A program made the translations under genes and the position numbers. Shown here one piece after another: positions 1-6,281 of a stretch of DNA of 8,948 bases; the first letter of the stretch is position 1; every line of letters begins with the position of its first letter. Below the pieces are notes generated by a model. That model saw only the letters and a list, made by a program, of their open reading frames with translations, searched no databases and was not told where the DNA came from. Source of the DNA: Acidobacteria bacterium UBA6911 (GTDB lineage: Bacteria; Acidobacteriota; UBA6911); NCBI GenBank assembly GCA_002451015.1, contig DKBB01000353.1, positions 1 to 8,948 of the forward strand. The letters run 5' to 3'.

Positions 1-182
1 AAATCTTTCCATATTCCCGTATAAGGACAGCGATACGAATTCACTGAAAAAACGAATCCCATTACCCGATCTGACGTACTATCATTTAACTAATATTCGA
101 TGATATGTAGACTTTAAACAAGGACTTCATTCCACCTATCGGCAGCTGCCCGTAGCCAACCGATACTGAGGAGGGATTAGTC

Positions 183-761
183 ATGAACAAGAAACTAGCT
201 TACATGTTACTGGGATTCTGCTTTGCACTCATCGCTGTCGGGCCTATTCAGTCTGTGCAGCGTTCCGTGGGCGCGACTATCCAGACCGCGCCTGCATTGC
301 CTGCAGAACATCTTGAGACCTACACGAAAGTTGGAGACCGCATTCCTCAGTTTACGGTCACTACCTTGGGTGGCAAACGATTCAGCAGCACAGAGATGAA
401 CGGCAAGGTTCTCGTGGTCAATCTATGGGCCACTTGGTGTGCTCCGTGCAGAGTTGAAATGCCGCGGTTGGAAAGGGAGATCTGGAAGAACTCCAACCCA
501 AATGATTTAGCAATGGTCGCCATTGCGCGCGATGAAACCAGCGAGCAGGTAGCCAAATTCCGAAAAGCAAACGAATTCACATTCTCCATGGCGGCCGATC
601 CCGATCGGTCCGTCTTTAAGCTGTTTGCCAGTGCCGGGATCCCGCGCACCTACGTCGTTGGAAGAGATGGAACGATCCTATATCAATCGCTGGGATACAA
701 AGAAGCGGAGTTCAACAAATTGAAATCTGTGATTGAGGCGGAACTGAAGAAACAGAAGTAG
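183..761 (+). CDS. TlpA/ResA-like thiol:disulfide thioredoxin, exported or membrane-anchored
   Basis: A 192-residue thioredoxin-fold protein of the TlpA/ResA/DsbE group, which reduces or exchanges disulfides outside the cytoplasmic membrane, for example in cytochrome c maturation. An N-terminal hydrophobic stretch (about residues 6-20, after the basic MNKK) is a signal anchor or signal peptide without a lipobox. The AhpC/TSA-like domain starts near residue 50 (VGDRIPQFTV). The redox site is WCAPC at residues 85-89 (Cys86, Cys89), and the cis-proline is Pro154 in GIPRTYVV. All expected catalytic elements are present and the length is normal. The ATG is preceded by AGGAGG at 169-174 with 8-nt spacing, which fixes the start. 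It stands alone, convergent with the methyltransferase downstream. No cytochrome biogenesis genes are visible, so the partner is unknown. Confidence 0.93.
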   Translation: MNKKLAYMLLGFCFALIAVGPIQSVQRSVGATIQTAPALPAEHLETYTKVGDRIPQFTVTTLGGKRFSSTEMNGKVLVVNLWATWCAPCRVEMPRLEREIWKNSNPNDLAMVAIARDETSEQVAKFRKANEFTFSMAADPDRSVFKLFASAGIPRTYVVGRDGTILYQSLGYKEAEFNKLKSVIEAELKKQK

Positions 762-984
762 AAGCCGCAGAGTGTGTATATGCGCCGCATGAAAAACAGC
801 ACAGCGGAACACGTGACAATGAACTCTGCAGCATCGAATAGCTTGTGATCCGGCGCTGTTGCATCCTGATTTCAGTTTCTGACCTGTCCCGAAGTCACGA
901 TGAGGGAAATTGCGCCAAAATGTCAATTGGGCACCAAAACGGCGGCATTCGCTTGCCGTAATGTGATTAATCATCCAAGAACCA
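762..984. other. Intergenic spacer between convergent genes
   Basis: This 223-base spacer separates the 3' ends of the thioredoxin gene (+) and the methyltransferase gene (-). Neither strand shows a protein-like frame with a ribosome binding site, and I see no strong hairpin followed by a T-run. A 6-base inverted pair (GCAGAG / CTCTGC) about 50 bases apart is too weak to call a terminator. Confidence 0.5.
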
Positions 985-1776
985 TCAGAGTTTGCGGGCT
1001 TTAACATGTAGGAAGACAGCCGCGATGTCTCGCCAGCCTCGAAAACCAGGATATTTTTGACATGTTTCTTCGCTGGGACGAGGTTCGTTCAAGCGAACAA
1101 TACTGAAACCACCTTCAATGAGCGGGTTCAGGTATTCACAAAGAGTGCGGGGAAAACAGGGGATAGCAAACTCAGGTAGGCTGTCGGCATCCGGACTCTG
1201 TGAGAACTTCCAACGATCAATATACGGCTCTTCATCGAAATAACCAGCTACGGTGAGTTTTGTCTTGTTCCCCTCCTGGTCGACAACCCACCCATATCCG
1301 CCTGTCATAAAACAAGGGTGGGAGATGCTGAACACCAGTTCCCCGCCTGGTTTTAGCACGCGCCGAATTTCACGAACCGCTCGCTCGTAATCAGGTCCGT
1401 CCATCAGGGCCATGAATGAGACAACTTGGTCGAACTGGCTGTCTTGAAAGAATGGCATTTGGCAATATGAACCCGTTAAGTATTTGATGCCGAGTTTAGA
1501 TTGAGCCTCTTCCTCCCGAGCCCGTGCTATCATCGCTTCGGAAAGATCGACACCGCAGACGTTGGCCCCTCGTTTGGCGAGCAGCCTCGTGTTCCGGCCC
1601 TCACCACATCCGGCATCCAGTATGCATTTACCACCTACATCTCCGATGGACTCAAAGATTGCCGGGTTGTTTAGCTCCTCCCGATAAATGTCGAATCCTT
1701 TCCCCACCTGGTCGATCCAGACCGGCGCATTATCGTTCCAATATTCTGAGACTTGCTTTTCACTAATCTCCCGCAT
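985..1776 (-). CDS. Class I SAM-dependent methyltransferase
   Basis: A 263-residue cytoplasmic methyltransferase with a Rossmann-like SAM-binding domain (Methyltransf_11/25 type). Motif I is ILDAGCGEG at residues 52-60. The acidic residue that contacts the SAM ribose is Asp77 in GVDLS. The post-motif segment is LKPGGELVFSISHPCF at 141-156, typical of small-molecule or UbiE-like methyltransferases. The C-terminal third (about 160-263) has aromatic and proline-rich loops that probably form the substrate lid. The start ATG follows a G-rich stretch (GGGGGG about 6 nt upstream) that can serve as a Shine-Dalgarno site. No biosynthetic partner lies next to it, so the substrate cannot be inferred. 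Length and motifs look intact. Family assignment is firm; the specific reaction is unknown. Confidence 0.92.
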   Translation of the reverse strand: MREISEKQVSEYWNDNAPVWIDQVGKGFDIYREELNNPAIFESIGDVGGKCILDAGCGEGRNTRLLAKRGANVCGVDLSEAMIARAREEEAQSKLGIKYLTGSYCQMPFFQDSQFDQVVSFMALMDGPDYERAVREIRRVLKPGGELVFSISHPCFMTGGYGWVVDQEGNKTKLTVAGYFDEEPYIDRWKFSQSPDADSLPEFAIPCFPRTLCEYLNPLIEGGFSIVRLNEPRPSEETCQKYPGFRGWRDIAAVFLHVKARKL

Positions 1777-2107
1777 GGCGCCCCCCGTTACTGACTGAAT
1801 TTCTATTCCCGAATATTTGCCTTATATTCTTGGATGATATCTCATCATTGGCTGCTTGCGTTGGCAATTTAATAATCCTCAATGGACTAAAACGGGCATA
1901 TCGAGGAAGTGGAATCTCTTCAGACTCCCACGAAGTCGTGTTATGAGACATAACGCCGCGCACAGTGTAATTTTGCGGATTATGGAAGTTTGGATAGTGA
2001 AAGCGTGACGGCAGAGGCACTACTCCGGGCATTTTCAGGGTGGAATCAGGGAGTTGGTACCCTGGTCCCCTCGGAAGGTGAGGCACCGGAAAGGGTGGAT
2101 CTAGCGG
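1777..2107. other. Intergenic region without a convincing gene
   Basis: This 331-base region lies between the methyltransferase start and the DUF2892 stop, both on the minus strand. A minus-strand frame stays open here (1763-2086), but it needs a GTG start without a good ribosome binding site and resembles no family I know. The right end (2057-2096) can fold on the minus strand: ACCCT/AGGGT arms enclose GGTgCCTC / GAGGggACC arms. It may be a 3' structure of the DUF2892 transcript, but no T-run follows it. Confidence 0.4.
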
Positions 2108-2299
2108 CTATTTAGGTTTTGGGCATGTGCTGATACCGAGTAGCTGATACGGAGGGCACCATCCAACAAGCCCCGTAGTTAAAGGGATCAGCCCAAGAAG
2201 GAACCAGTAGTTTGACGGGCCCCAGAAAGCCAGGCTGGCAATCAGTCCTCCAGCAATAATACGAATTACCCGTTCGATCGGATGTATGTTCTTTTTCAT
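2108..2299 (-). CDS. DUF2892 (YgaP-like) small inner-membrane protein
   Basis: A 63-residue protein of the DUF2892 family, the transmembrane module also found at the C-terminus of the rhodanese YgaP. The family hallmarks are visible: N-terminal NIHPIERVIRIIAGG, two membrane helices (about residues 11-26 and 31-46), and the closing GWCPPYQLLGISTC with Cys48 and Cys59. The role of stand-alone members is unclear; association with rhodanese or sulfur-transfer domains suggests sulfur or redox chemistry, but no such domain is fused here. I choose the start at 2299 rather than an in-frame ATG at 2332: AAGGAGG sits 5 nt upstream of 2299, and the ATG at 2332 lies inside the predicted -10 box. The gene follows dodecin on the same strand but has its own promoter. 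Confidence 0.9.
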   Translation of the reverse strand: MKKNIHPIERVIRIIAGGLIASLAFWGPSNYWFLLGLIPLTTGLVGWCPPYQLLGISTCPKPK

Positions 2300-2304
2300 T
2301 TTTG

Positions 2305-2311
2305 CCTCCTT
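2305..2311 (-). promoter_or_regulatory. Ribosome binding site that decides the DUF2892 start
   Basis: On the minus strand this reads AAGGAGG, followed by 5 nt (CAAAA) and the ATG at 2299. It is the strongest Shine-Dalgarno match in the window and argues for the 63-residue product over a 74-residue one. Confidence 0.85.
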
Positions 2312-2327
2312 GGATTCCTTTTTAAGA

Positions 2328-2356
2328 ATCATATTCCTAGCCGTTGGGATTCACAA
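2328..2356 (-). promoter_or_regulatory. Sigma70-type promoter for the DUF2892 gene
   Basis: On the minus strand, TTGTGA (2351-2356) lies exactly 17 bp upstream of TATGAT (2328-2333). These match the sigma70 consensus at 4/6 and 5/6 positions. Transcription would start near 2321, giving a leader of about 22 nt that just contains the AAGGAGG site. This is the best promoter I can find in the window. Confidence 0.6.
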
Positions 2357-2360
2357 TCCC
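2346..2360. promoter_or_regulatory. Palindrome overlapping the -35 box, operator-like
   Basis: GGGATT-CAC-AATCCC is a perfect 6-bp inverted repeat with a 3-bp centre, lying over the -35 box of the DUF2892 promoter. A second inverted repeat, AGAATCA-N6-TGATTCT, lies at 2368-2387. The half-site GATTC recurs at 2313, 2348 and 2382, and AAGAATCAT at 2324-2332 and 2367-2375. Together they look like a multi-site repressor or activator region; no regulator gene is present in the window. Confidence 0.4.
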
Positions 2361-2436
2361 CTTAACAAGAATCATGGACGTGATTCTCCTCACGCTAACC
2401 TTCTGAAACTGATTTTACTGAAAACTTTGCGATTAC

Positions 2437-2474
2437 TCATGGAGTTCTTTTAGTAAGACGTAAGAACTCCATGA
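2437..2474. repeat. Perfect 13-bp inverted repeat downstream of dodecin
   Basis: TCATGGAGTTCTT (2437-2449) and AAGAACTCCATGA (2462-2474) are perfect reverse complements separated by 12 bases. The hairpin starts 40 bases beyond the dodecin stop on that gene's strand. No T-run follows on the minus strand, so it is not a textbook intrinsic terminator. It could be a 3'-end stabilising hairpin, a Rho-dependent boundary, or a protein-binding site. Confidence 0.6.
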
Positions 2475-2514
2475 TTCCAAAACCCAATTATTAGCTCCTC
2501 ATCCTTTGGTCTTA

Positions 2515-2727
2515 TTATTCATCCTCGTATTTAAAGGAGACCTTGACCTTTGCCCGGTATGCTTTGACCTGACCATTTTCAATCTGCAGATCCAGGTCTT
2601 CGATTTGCGCAATGCGAAGATCCCGGATGCTTTTGGAAGCCTTTGCTACGGCTGCATTGGCTGCCTTTTCCCACGATTCCGTACTGGTTCCAACGAGAGT
2701 GATTACTTTGTAAACACTTTCCGCCAT
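2515..2727 (-). CDS. Dodecin (flavin-binding small protein)
   Basis: A 70-residue dodecin. Bacterial dodecins form hollow dodecamers in the cytoplasm that bind flavin (FMN or riboflavin) dimers and act as flavin buffers or scavengers. The family pattern covers the whole length: first strand SVYKVITLVGTS, helix with SWEKAANAAVAKASKSI (Trp19 is the flavin-stacking aromatic), then IRDLRIAQIEDLDLQI, and the closing YRAKVKVSFKYE strand. Length is typical. The ATG follows a moderate AAGGGG site about 8 nt upstream. It is separated from DUF2892 (same strand) by 215 bp holding a strong hairpin and a separate promoter, so the two are probably independent units. Dodecins are often stress-induced; no specific operator is obvious here. 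Confidence 0.94.
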   Translation of the reverse strand: MAESVYKVITLVGTSTESWEKAANAAVAKASKSIRDLRIAQIEDLDLQIENGQVKAYRAKVKVSFKYEDE

Positions 2728-2868
2728 AATGAGCCCCTTTCTTTCAGAATGATATGAAGCACTAGTTGGATATTCTTATCCGTATTAATGTAAATGTATC
2801 AGATCCATACAATGCTATAAAGTGAAAGACAACGGCATTTCAATTAATGGAAGCCTACGCTTTGCGAG

Positions 2869-2893
2869 GGCAGTATCAGAAGAACATACTGCC
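2869..2893. repeat. 8-bp inverted repeat between the propeller and dodecin genes
   Basis: GGCAGTAT (2869-2876) and ATACTGCC (2886-2893) are perfect reverse complements around a 9-base loop. It is the second of two tandem hairpins met by minus-strand transcription leaving the beta-propeller gene. Confidence 0.5.
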
Positions 2894-2901
2894 GGTCAAA
2901 A

Positions 2902-2934
2902 TACGTACCCTGGTCTCCGAGGGCAGGGTACGTA
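2902..2934 (-). terminator. Probable intrinsic terminator of the beta-propeller gene
   Basis: On the minus strand, TACGTACCCTG and CAGGGTACGTA form a perfect 11-bp stem (arms 2924-2934 and 2902-2912) with an 11-base loop. The last stem base is followed directly by TTTTGAC. A GC-containing stem followed by a short U-run, about 140 bases past the propeller stop, fits a Rho-independent terminator, though the U-run is only four bases. It lies between this gene and dodecin and would insulate dodecin from read-through. Confidence 0.5.
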
Positions 2935-3073
2935 CCTCCGAAAGGCCAGGAGATATTTGCGGTAAGAGGATCAGATGTAGGGCGGGAGTTTGCTACTGAT
3001 AGAAGGTCGGACGGCCATGCCGTGATGGCAATCCTGATAGCCTCTCATGCAATGGCCCACCTGTCCCACTGAG

Positions 3074-4282
3074 TCATTTCTTCCCAGGACGGCGGAAGGA
3101 TAAACGATAGAGGTTGGTTTGAGATCGGATGAGAATGGAGTTCTGCGATACCGCTATGGAGGCAAGTGTGCGGCCGTCGATACGGTTGGTGGCCAGCTTC
3201 CTGAATCGTCTCCCGGGAGCGATTACGACCGATTCCCCTTCTTCGCTGAGGAAGTAGATCCGTCCGGCGGCATACACCGGCGAAGCCGAGTGGTTGCCTC
3301 CCAGCCGGACGCGCCAGTGTTCCTCTCCGGTCAGGGCGTCCAGGCAGGAAGCGATTCCGCTGTCGTTGACCAAATACAGCTCGCCGCCAACCAGCAGCGG
3401 AGAAGGAGTCAGTGGCACACCCCGCTTAAGAGTCCACGCAACGTGCGACTTGGTAACATCGCCGCGGCCGTCGACGCGTACCGCCAGAAGAGACGGTTGC
3501 TGAAATCCGGTGCATATATACACCATCCCGTTTCCATAAACCGGGCTCGGAACATTGGAGAATCCGTCACCGTAGCATACCTGCCATATTTCCCGGCCGG
3601 TGCCGGGTTCATAAGCAATGGCGCAAAAGGCACCCGGGCTGACGACCAGATCCCCCTCCTTCAGACGCACGATCAACGGAGTGGTATAAGCCTGGTATCC
3701 TTTCCGCCGCTTCTTCCAGCGGACATTCCCCGTCCGCTTGTCCAGGGCAACCACATACTGGACGTCCCGTCCATCGCAACTCACGATCAACAGATCGCCG
3801 TAGAGAACGGGAGAACCTCCCGGGCCATGCTGTCCATTGTCATATTTCAATCTGGTTTTCCAGACGATTTCGCCGGATTGAGTGAGACAGGCGGTTCCAA
3901 AAGCGCCGAAGTGAACATAAATCCGGTCGTCCTCCAGCACCGGCGTCGGCGAGGCGGGCGAGTTTTTGGGATTAACCTCGGCAGGTACGTCCATATGGAA
4001 AATTTCGATATTCTGCAGAAGGGCGCCGCTGTGGAAATCGACCGAAATTGCGCGGAGTGATCTGCCTTTATCAGTCGCTGCCGTCAACCATATCCGGTCG
4101 TCCTGAACGACCGGCGAAGACCATCCATTTCCGGGAATCGGCACTTTCCAGCGGACATTCTCCGTTTCACTCCAGGTCAGTGGAATATCCCGCACCTCCG
4201 AACTCCCCTGACCGCTCGGCCCGCGGAAACCGGGCCAGCTTTGGGTTAAAAGCACAACTGAGAGTAAACAGAGAATTTTCAT
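3074..4282 (-). CDS. Exported PQQ-type beta-propeller protein
   Basis: A 402-residue protein with a short signal peptide (MKILCLLSVVLLTQS) followed by WPGFRGPSGQGSS (residues 16-28), the hallmark opening of outer-wall PQQ-binding-like beta-propellers (PF13360/PF13570 type). Propeller blades recur along the chain as 'SPVxxxxxxY' strands followed by 'ALDKRTGNVRWK' (179-190) and 'CLDALTGEEHWRVRLGG' (313-329) turns. The fold resembles PQQ dehydrogenases and BamB, but it lacks the long dehydrogenase architecture (about 600 residues), so a scaffold or binding role outside the cytoplasm is likelier than catalysis. I chose the ATG at 4282; an in-frame TTG at 4294 would add four residues and fits the signal peptide less well. 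No strong Shine-Dalgarno site is visible. It appears monocistronic. Confidence 0.88.
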   Translation of the reverse strand: MKILCLLSVVLLTQSWPGFRGPSGQGSSEVRDIPLTWSETENVRWKVPIPGNGWSSPVVQDDRIWLTAATDKGRSLRAISVDFHSGALLQNIEIFHMDVPAEVNPKNSPASPTPVLEDDRIYVHFGAFGTACLTQSGEIVWKTRLKYDNGQHGPGGSPVLYGDLLIVSCDGRDVQYVVALDKRTGNVRWKKRRKGYQAYTTPLIVRLKEGDLVVSPGAFCAIAYEPGTGREIWQVCYGDGFSNVPSPVYGNGMVYICTGFQQPSLLAVRVDGRGDVTKSHVAWTLKRGVPLTPSPLLVGGELYLVNDSGIASCLDALTGEEHWRVRLGGNHSASPVYAAGRIYFLSEEGESVVIAPGRRFRKLATNRIDGRTLASIAVSQNSILIRSQTNLYRLSFRRPGKK

Positions 4283-4297
4283 GGTAGTCGGCAACGC

Positions 4298-4317
4298 ACA
4301 ATCTGTTACCAGATTGT
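4298..4317. promoter_or_regulatory. Palindrome over a candidate -10 box of the propeller gene
   Basis: ACAATCTG (4298-4305) and CAGATTGT (4310-4317) form a perfect 8-bp inverted repeat with a 4-bp centre, 15 bases upstream of the chosen ATG. On the minus strand the promoter-like TACAAT (4313-4318, 5/6 to the -10 consensus) overlaps its far arm. No good -35 box accompanies it. It could be an operator or a leader hairpin. Confidence 0.4.
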
Positions 4318-4335
4318 ATCACACCGGGAAAGTCA

Positions 4336-4366
4336 TGACGGCACAATCCATATCAAACAGCCGTCA
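4336..4366. repeat. 7-bp inverted repeat upstream of the propeller gene
   Basis: TGACGGC (4336-4342) and GCCGTCA (4360-4366) are perfect reverse complements separated by 17 bases. The spacing is close to two helical turns centre to centre, as expected of a dimer-bound site upstream of a promoter, but a chance match is possible. Confidence 0.3.
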
Positions 4367-4395
4367 GTGACAAATTTATGGTTCGCTGGAGTCTA

Positions 4396-4818
4396 TCAGC
4401 CCAAACAGAGTTGGCGGTCATTTGGGGGGAAATTAAGCACCTTTAGGAATAGATTTATCAGAAGCGGGTGAAGACTTAACTCCGATTCGATGGTGTCTCC
4501 CAAGCACTCAAGCAGATTCAGCTGTCTTCCGAATACCCCCGAAACATCTACAAATGCCATGCTTAAAGAATATGCATCGCGGTCAAGGGAACAAAATGAA
4601 GGTATTTGTAACAACTCGACGTCACTATAGTATGTGGCCGGATTCTTTCTAAGCTCGAAACGATCATAGCGGACATGGAAGAGCAAAAAGGGTGAACGAT
4701 CAAGGTCCCCTACAACGAAACTACATCTCCCATCGGCATTATTTCCCTGATATCCGGCCCTGCCACCAGGCCTCTCCGTTGGCTTCCCTTGAGTCAGAAA
4801 CTGGAATCCCGCGCACAA
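4396..4818 (-). CDS. Doubtful hypothetical ORF
   Basis: A 140-codon frame open on the minus strand, starting at TTG with no clear ribosome binding site. I recognise no family. The middle (roughly residues 32-110, from CSFVVGDLDRSPF through YYSDVELLQIPSF) has a balanced, protein-like composition. The first 30 residues, rich in Gly, Arg and Pro, look like non-coding translation. It has no signal peptide or membrane helix. It may be a real orphan gene with a different start, a decayed remnant, or chance. It lies upstream of the beta-propeller gene on the same strand, but the two palindromes between them argue against co-transcription. Confidence 0.22.
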   Translation of the reverse strand: MCAGFQFLTQGKPTERPGGRAGYQGNNADGRCSFVVGDLDRSPFLLFHVRYDRFELRKNPATYYSDVELLQIPSFCSLDRDAYSLSMAFVDVSGVFGRQLNLLECLGDTIESELSLHPLLINLFLKVLNFPPNDRQLCLG

Positions 4819-4943
4819 ACCTGCAATCCATATTCTCGATTTTTGGCCTGTCGCGATCCCTCACTGTAGTAAAATCGCGTATTGAAATTCAAGGATAGCT
4901 TTACATTGCACATCTGATCTGAACCAAGCAGGAGGAATCTATT

Positions 4944-5828
4944 ATGAAAAGAGTACTACGAAGTACACTATTTGGAGGATTTGTCTGGTTTTTAGCATTG
5001 GGAATCAACACGGCAGCAATCGCACAAACAGATAAATGTACACGCGAAAATCTCAATAGCATCACAGACAAATTCTTTTCAGCTTTTGAAGCGCATAATC
5101 CTACCAGCGCGCCGCTTGCTTCCAATGTGAGATACACGGAAAACGGGATAGAAGTCCCCGTGGGAAAGGGTGTCTGGGAAACAGTTATCAAAACAACCTT
5201 CAAACGCGGAATGGTTGATACACTGAAATGTGGAACACATACACAGACCGTAATGGAAGAAAAGGACAACCCGAAGCCAATTCTTTACGGCGTTCGGCTC
5301 AAAGTCGAAGAAAATAAAATTTCCGAGATAGAAGCTATTATTGTCCGCGGAGAGCAGGTCCTGGATGTCCCGGCCATCCTGGCTACCAAGGATCAGGACT
5401 GGGACATACTTCCGCCAGAGCAGCGGAGCTCTCGCCTTGCAATGATGGCCGTGGCAGATGATTATTTTGAATTATTCGTCAAGGATAAAAAGCGGATAGT
5501 CTCTGATCTAGCATATTCAGGATTCTGCGATCGCTGGGAAAACGGTGCGATAACAACAAAAGGAGGGATGAACCAGGATGTTCCGATGCCCAGACATGAC
5601 TGTTCACCGGAGGGTTTTGCCGACATGACCGAAACGCACGGTCCCCGAAGATTTCTGGTGGATGAAGAAAAAGGGATTGTTGTAGCCTATGTACTTTTCA
5701 ATAATATGTGGCCTGATTTTCATATGTTCAGGATGAACAATGGCCTGGTGGTCTGGATCCAGGCATATTTTGAGTATGGTAAGGGATACAAAACCTTGGG
5801 CTGGCCTGATGAACCAGCTTATAAATAA
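4944..5828 (+). CDS. Exported DUF8021-like protein with two NTF2-like domains
   Basis: A 294-residue exported protein. A Sec signal peptide covers residues 1-27 (basic MKRVLR, hydrophobic core 8-20, cleavage after AIA-27). The mature part holds two SnoaL/NTF2-like segments. The first (about 33-135) has LNSITDKFFSAFEAHNP, the APLASNVRYTENG turn, and closing strands YGVRLKVEENKISEIEAII. The second (about 163-277) begins MMAVADDYFELFV, carries GFCDRWENGAITT, then RRFLVDEEKGIVVAYVLF and FHMFRMNNGLVVWIQAYF. This order is that of the DUF8021 family; no enzymatic function is established. Four Cys (32, 96, 195, 220) in the mature protein could form disulfides, consistent with an oxidising compartment. 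The start is fixed by GGAGG at 4931-4935, 8 nt before the ATG. No partner gene adjoins it. Confidence 0.82.
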   Translation: MKRVLRSTLFGGFVWFLALGINTAAIAQTDKCTRENLNSITDKFFSAFEAHNPTSAPLASNVRYTENGIEVPVGKGVWETVIKTTFKRGMVDTLKCGTHTQTVMEEKDNPKPILYGVRLKVEENKISEIEAIIVRGEQVLDVPAILATKDQDWDILPPEQRSSRLAMMAVADDYFELFVKDKKRIVSDLAYSGFCDRWENGAITTKGGMNQDVPMPRHDCSPEGFADMTETHGPRRFLVDEEKGIVVAYVLFNNMWPDFHMFRMNNGLVVWIQAYFEYGKGYKTLGWPDEPAYK

Positions 5829-5880
5829 GCAACCATCAGCCTTAAACCTTCAGCGTTTAGCAAGAAGTCTTAACATGAAA

Positions 5881-5920
5881 AAACAGTGTCAGTCCTTTGT
5901 TCAAAAGACTGACACTGTTT
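5881..5920. terminator. Perfect 14-bp hairpin, terminator-like in both directions
   Basis: AAACAGTGTCAGTC (5881-5894) and GACTGACACTGTTT (5907-5920) are perfect reverse complements around a 12-base loop. It begins 52 bases after the DUF8021 stop and may end that transcript, though the plus-strand tail (GTTTCTG) is a poor T-run. Read on the minus strand the stem ends in six Ts, a better intrinsic terminator, yet no minus-strand gene is seen immediately upstream of it. The rest of the gap to the next gene (5921-6281) shows no convincing gene. Confidence 0.55.
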
Positions 5921-6281
5921 CTGAATGCCGGATGCGAATACTCTGCGCAATCAATCCGCCGGAAGCGGGGAGTTACTCGCCAGAGGTTGCATGCGGTAGA
6001 GGCAGCTGAATATTTCCCAACCCCCGGAGCATGCGTTTTAAGATAGCTGAAGTCTTTGATGTTTTCCTGGATAAGGTTTTCCAATATGAATAGAATGCCT
6101 GCCCATTCTCTGCACTACTAATGGAGTTGAGTGTCGTTCTGAAAGTAAATTAAAGAGTAGAGCTCTTTCATTACTCCTTGACGTGAAAAGTATGAATCCT
6201 CCCCCTTAACCACTTACATTGTATTTTAAGGAAATGTTAAAATATCCGCATGTCAATTTGCCTGTCAACACGGGAGCCGAC

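Noticed and set aside
137..165. TATCGG / CCGATA inverted repeat before the thioredoxin gene
   Set aside because: Only 6-bp arms with a 17-base gap and no promoter boxes around it; easily chance.
840..960. Spacer sequence that vaguely recalls the end of an insertion sequence
   Set aside because: No inverted-repeat pair, target duplication or transposase remnant could be found.
678..1007. A 109-codon minus-strand frame
   Set aside because: It overlaps both the thioredoxin and methyltransferase 3' ends and its translation is not protein-like.
1763..2086. A 107-codon minus-strand frame ending inside the methyltransferase start
   Set aside because: GTG start without a good ribosome binding site, no recognisable family, and a Pro/Arg/Asn-rich translation.
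3119..4060. A 313-codon open frame on the plus strand
   Set aside because: It lies entirely antisense to the beta-propeller gene, whose repeats and signal peptide are clear; the plus-strand translation shows no family features.
5857..6084. A 75-codon minus-strand frame across the 5881-5920 hairpin
   Set aside because: Its last part is the terminator-like hairpin itself; no ribosome binding site or family match.
6032..6094. A short plus-strand frame reading MRFKIAEVFDVFLDKVFQYE
   Set aside because: Only 20 codons, with the GGAG site almost touching the ATG; too short to support.
6151..6173. AAAGAG / CTCTTT short hairpin upstream of the FlaG-like gene
   Set aside because: Six weak base pairs without a T-run; insufficient for a terminator or operator call.
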